Positions 23,466-24,012 of a DNA stretch of 24,012 nucleotides are shown piece after piece. The first letter of the stretch is position 1; each line of letters starts with the position of its first letter. A program made the position numbers and the translations under genes. The DNA is from Anditalea sp035461405. Its GTDB lineage: Bacteria; Bacteroidota; Bacteroidia; Cytophagales; Cyclobacteriaceae. The stretch lies in NCBI GenBank assembly GCA_035461405.1, contig DATHVH010000281.1, forward strand, positions 1 to 24,012, given 5' to 3'. The notes beneath the pieces were generated by a model. That model saw only the letters and a program-made list of their open reading frames with translations, was not told the DNA's origin and searched no databases.

Positions 23466-23793
23466 AAAAGAACAAAGTATACTTAATATCTGACAATCAA
23501 TAATTTAAAAGATATTTGATCACTCATTTTCTTAAAATAGAAACAATCACAAATTTAGAGGCGGAGCACCTTCATCTTAGTAGTTGAAATATTACAATGG
23601 AAATCCATATGGGCGTTAGCGCTGATATCTGCATCCCTTGCAGTGATATTGCGTCATATGATGGCTGCTTACTCATACCGCAATCAATCATTGTGACAAA
23701 AAGCGTTATCCCTGAGATTTGGATCTTGATAAAAAATCTTGATACTATTTTATATGATCTATGCCCTGATAAACACGTGTTGGTTAAATGCCT

Positions 23794-23825
23794 ATACTGT
23801 GCCTCGGTGTCTCCGTGTGAAACCA
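23794..23825 (+). repeat. Solo repeat related to GxxExxY cassette ends
   Basis: Reads CTGTG-CCTCGGTG-TCTCCGTG-TGAAACC, the same 8-9-bp rhythm of C-T-C-x-GTG units as the right terminal repeat at 17061-17090, and ending in a similar ACC/GGTT edge. No partner copy or GxxExxY gene accompanies it. Confidence 0.55.
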
Positions 23826-23880
23826 TTAATCATCAGCGCATATGCATCCATCGATTGTCGAACTATATCGCAATTCACTT

Positions 23881-23916
23881 AAAAAAACGAAAGCCGTCCA
23901 TTTTGAGGACGGCTTT
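23881..23916 (-). terminator. Terminator for gene entering from right edge
   Basis: AAAGCCGTCC (23890-23899) pairs perfectly with GGACGGCTTT (23907-23916) over a 7-nt loop. On the minus strand it is followed by CG and a 7-T run. It lies just past a minus-strand stop codon at 23922-23924. Confidence 0.85.
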
Positions 23917-23921
23917 ATTAT

Positions 23922-24011
23922 TTAAGTTAACTTCTGGAGTAGGAGCCTGACATTTTCAGGTGATTTGATATTGTAATTTGCTTTAGTATAATTATACCCT
24001 ACTCTGATGGT
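23922..24011 (-). CDS. C-terminal end of an unidentified gene (partial)
   Basis: An open minus-strand frame enters from the right edge and ends in TAA 6 bp before a strong minus-strand terminator. It gives 29 residues, including VGYNYTKANYNIKSPENV and ending LLLQKLT. The fragment is too short to identify. The main support for it being real is the terminator in the correct orientation directly after it. Confidence 0.5.
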   Translation of the reverse strand, partial: TIRVGYNYTKANYNIKSPENVRLLLQKLT

Positions 24012-24012
24012 A

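Larger units (their letters stand above)
23314..23889. other. Gene-poor repeat-bearing region
   Basis: About 570 bp without a credible gene. Open frames across it on both strands have no recognisable family and no promoter or composition support. It holds the hairpin-module array, a possible fourth module near 23556-23571 (AGAGGCGGAGCACCTT), two closely spaced ATCTTGAT copies (23723-23730 and 23736-23743), and a solo CTGTG/CCGTG repeat related to the GxxExxY cassette ends. It looks like a graveyard of small repeat elements. Confidence 0.6.

Noticed and set aside
23572..23950. Open frames of 84 and 117 codons on both strands of the right-edge intergenic region
   Set aside because: No family resemblance, they run through repeats and the terminator hairpin, and the two overlap each other on opposite strands.

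Overview
The window reads as chromosomal DNA of a Bacteroidota bacterium, most likely a Cytophagales-type (gliding, type IX secretion) lineage. The evidence is a PorP/SprF-family protein next to a type IX secretion (T9SS) type B cargo protein, an MG2/TonB-plug surface protein and a DUF2911 lipoprotein. Bacteroidota-style promoters (-33 TTG, about 20 nt, -7 TAnnTTTG) and the gene order tig-clpP-clpX point the same way. The DNA is AT-rich with short intergenic gaps and many hairpin terminators. Genus is inference only.

Layout. Positions 1-335 hold no gene but two tandem leftward promoters, probably feeding a strongly expressed (perhaps rRNA) operon off the left edge. Positions 336-3701 (minus) hold a secreted L-type-lectin/PKD protein with a T9SS type B tail, broken by a one-base frameshift, and a PorP/SprF partner 1 nt downstream. 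Positions 3876-8697 (minus) carry purA, a STAS protein overlapping fur, and a bifunctional ppGpp synthetase/hydrolase. This groups the stringent response, metal regulation and AMP synthesis. Positions 8866-12398 (plus) carry tRNA-Leu(UAG), trigger factor (TTG start), clpP and clpX, a protein folding and degradation block. Positions 12494-15190 (minus) encode a large MG2/TonB-plug protein convergent with clpX, with a shared two-way terminator.

Positions 15509-17521 (minus) carry lpxB and a pterin synthase (PTPS/QueD family). A 470-bp GxxExxY cassette bounded by 30-bp inverted repeats is wedged between them. Positions 17612-20407 (minus) hold a penicillin-acylase-type Ntn-hydrolase abutting a small membrane protein. 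A DUF2911 lipoprotein (minus) and a divergent GH15 glycosidase (plus) follow. The last ~700 bp hold no complete gene. They contain an array of degenerate hairpin modules with ~50-bp spacing, a solo copy related to the GxxExxY terminal repeat, and a terminator followed by the C-terminal tail of a gene entering from the right edge.

Most of the window is core housekeeping. The parts most worth a second look are the GxxExxY cassette and its solo repeat, the frameshifted lectin gene, the hairpin-module array, the leftward tandem promoters, the overlapping fur-STAS pair and the large imperfect inverted repeat in the purA leader. I saw no CRISPR array, prophage, recognisable transposase or clear defence island.
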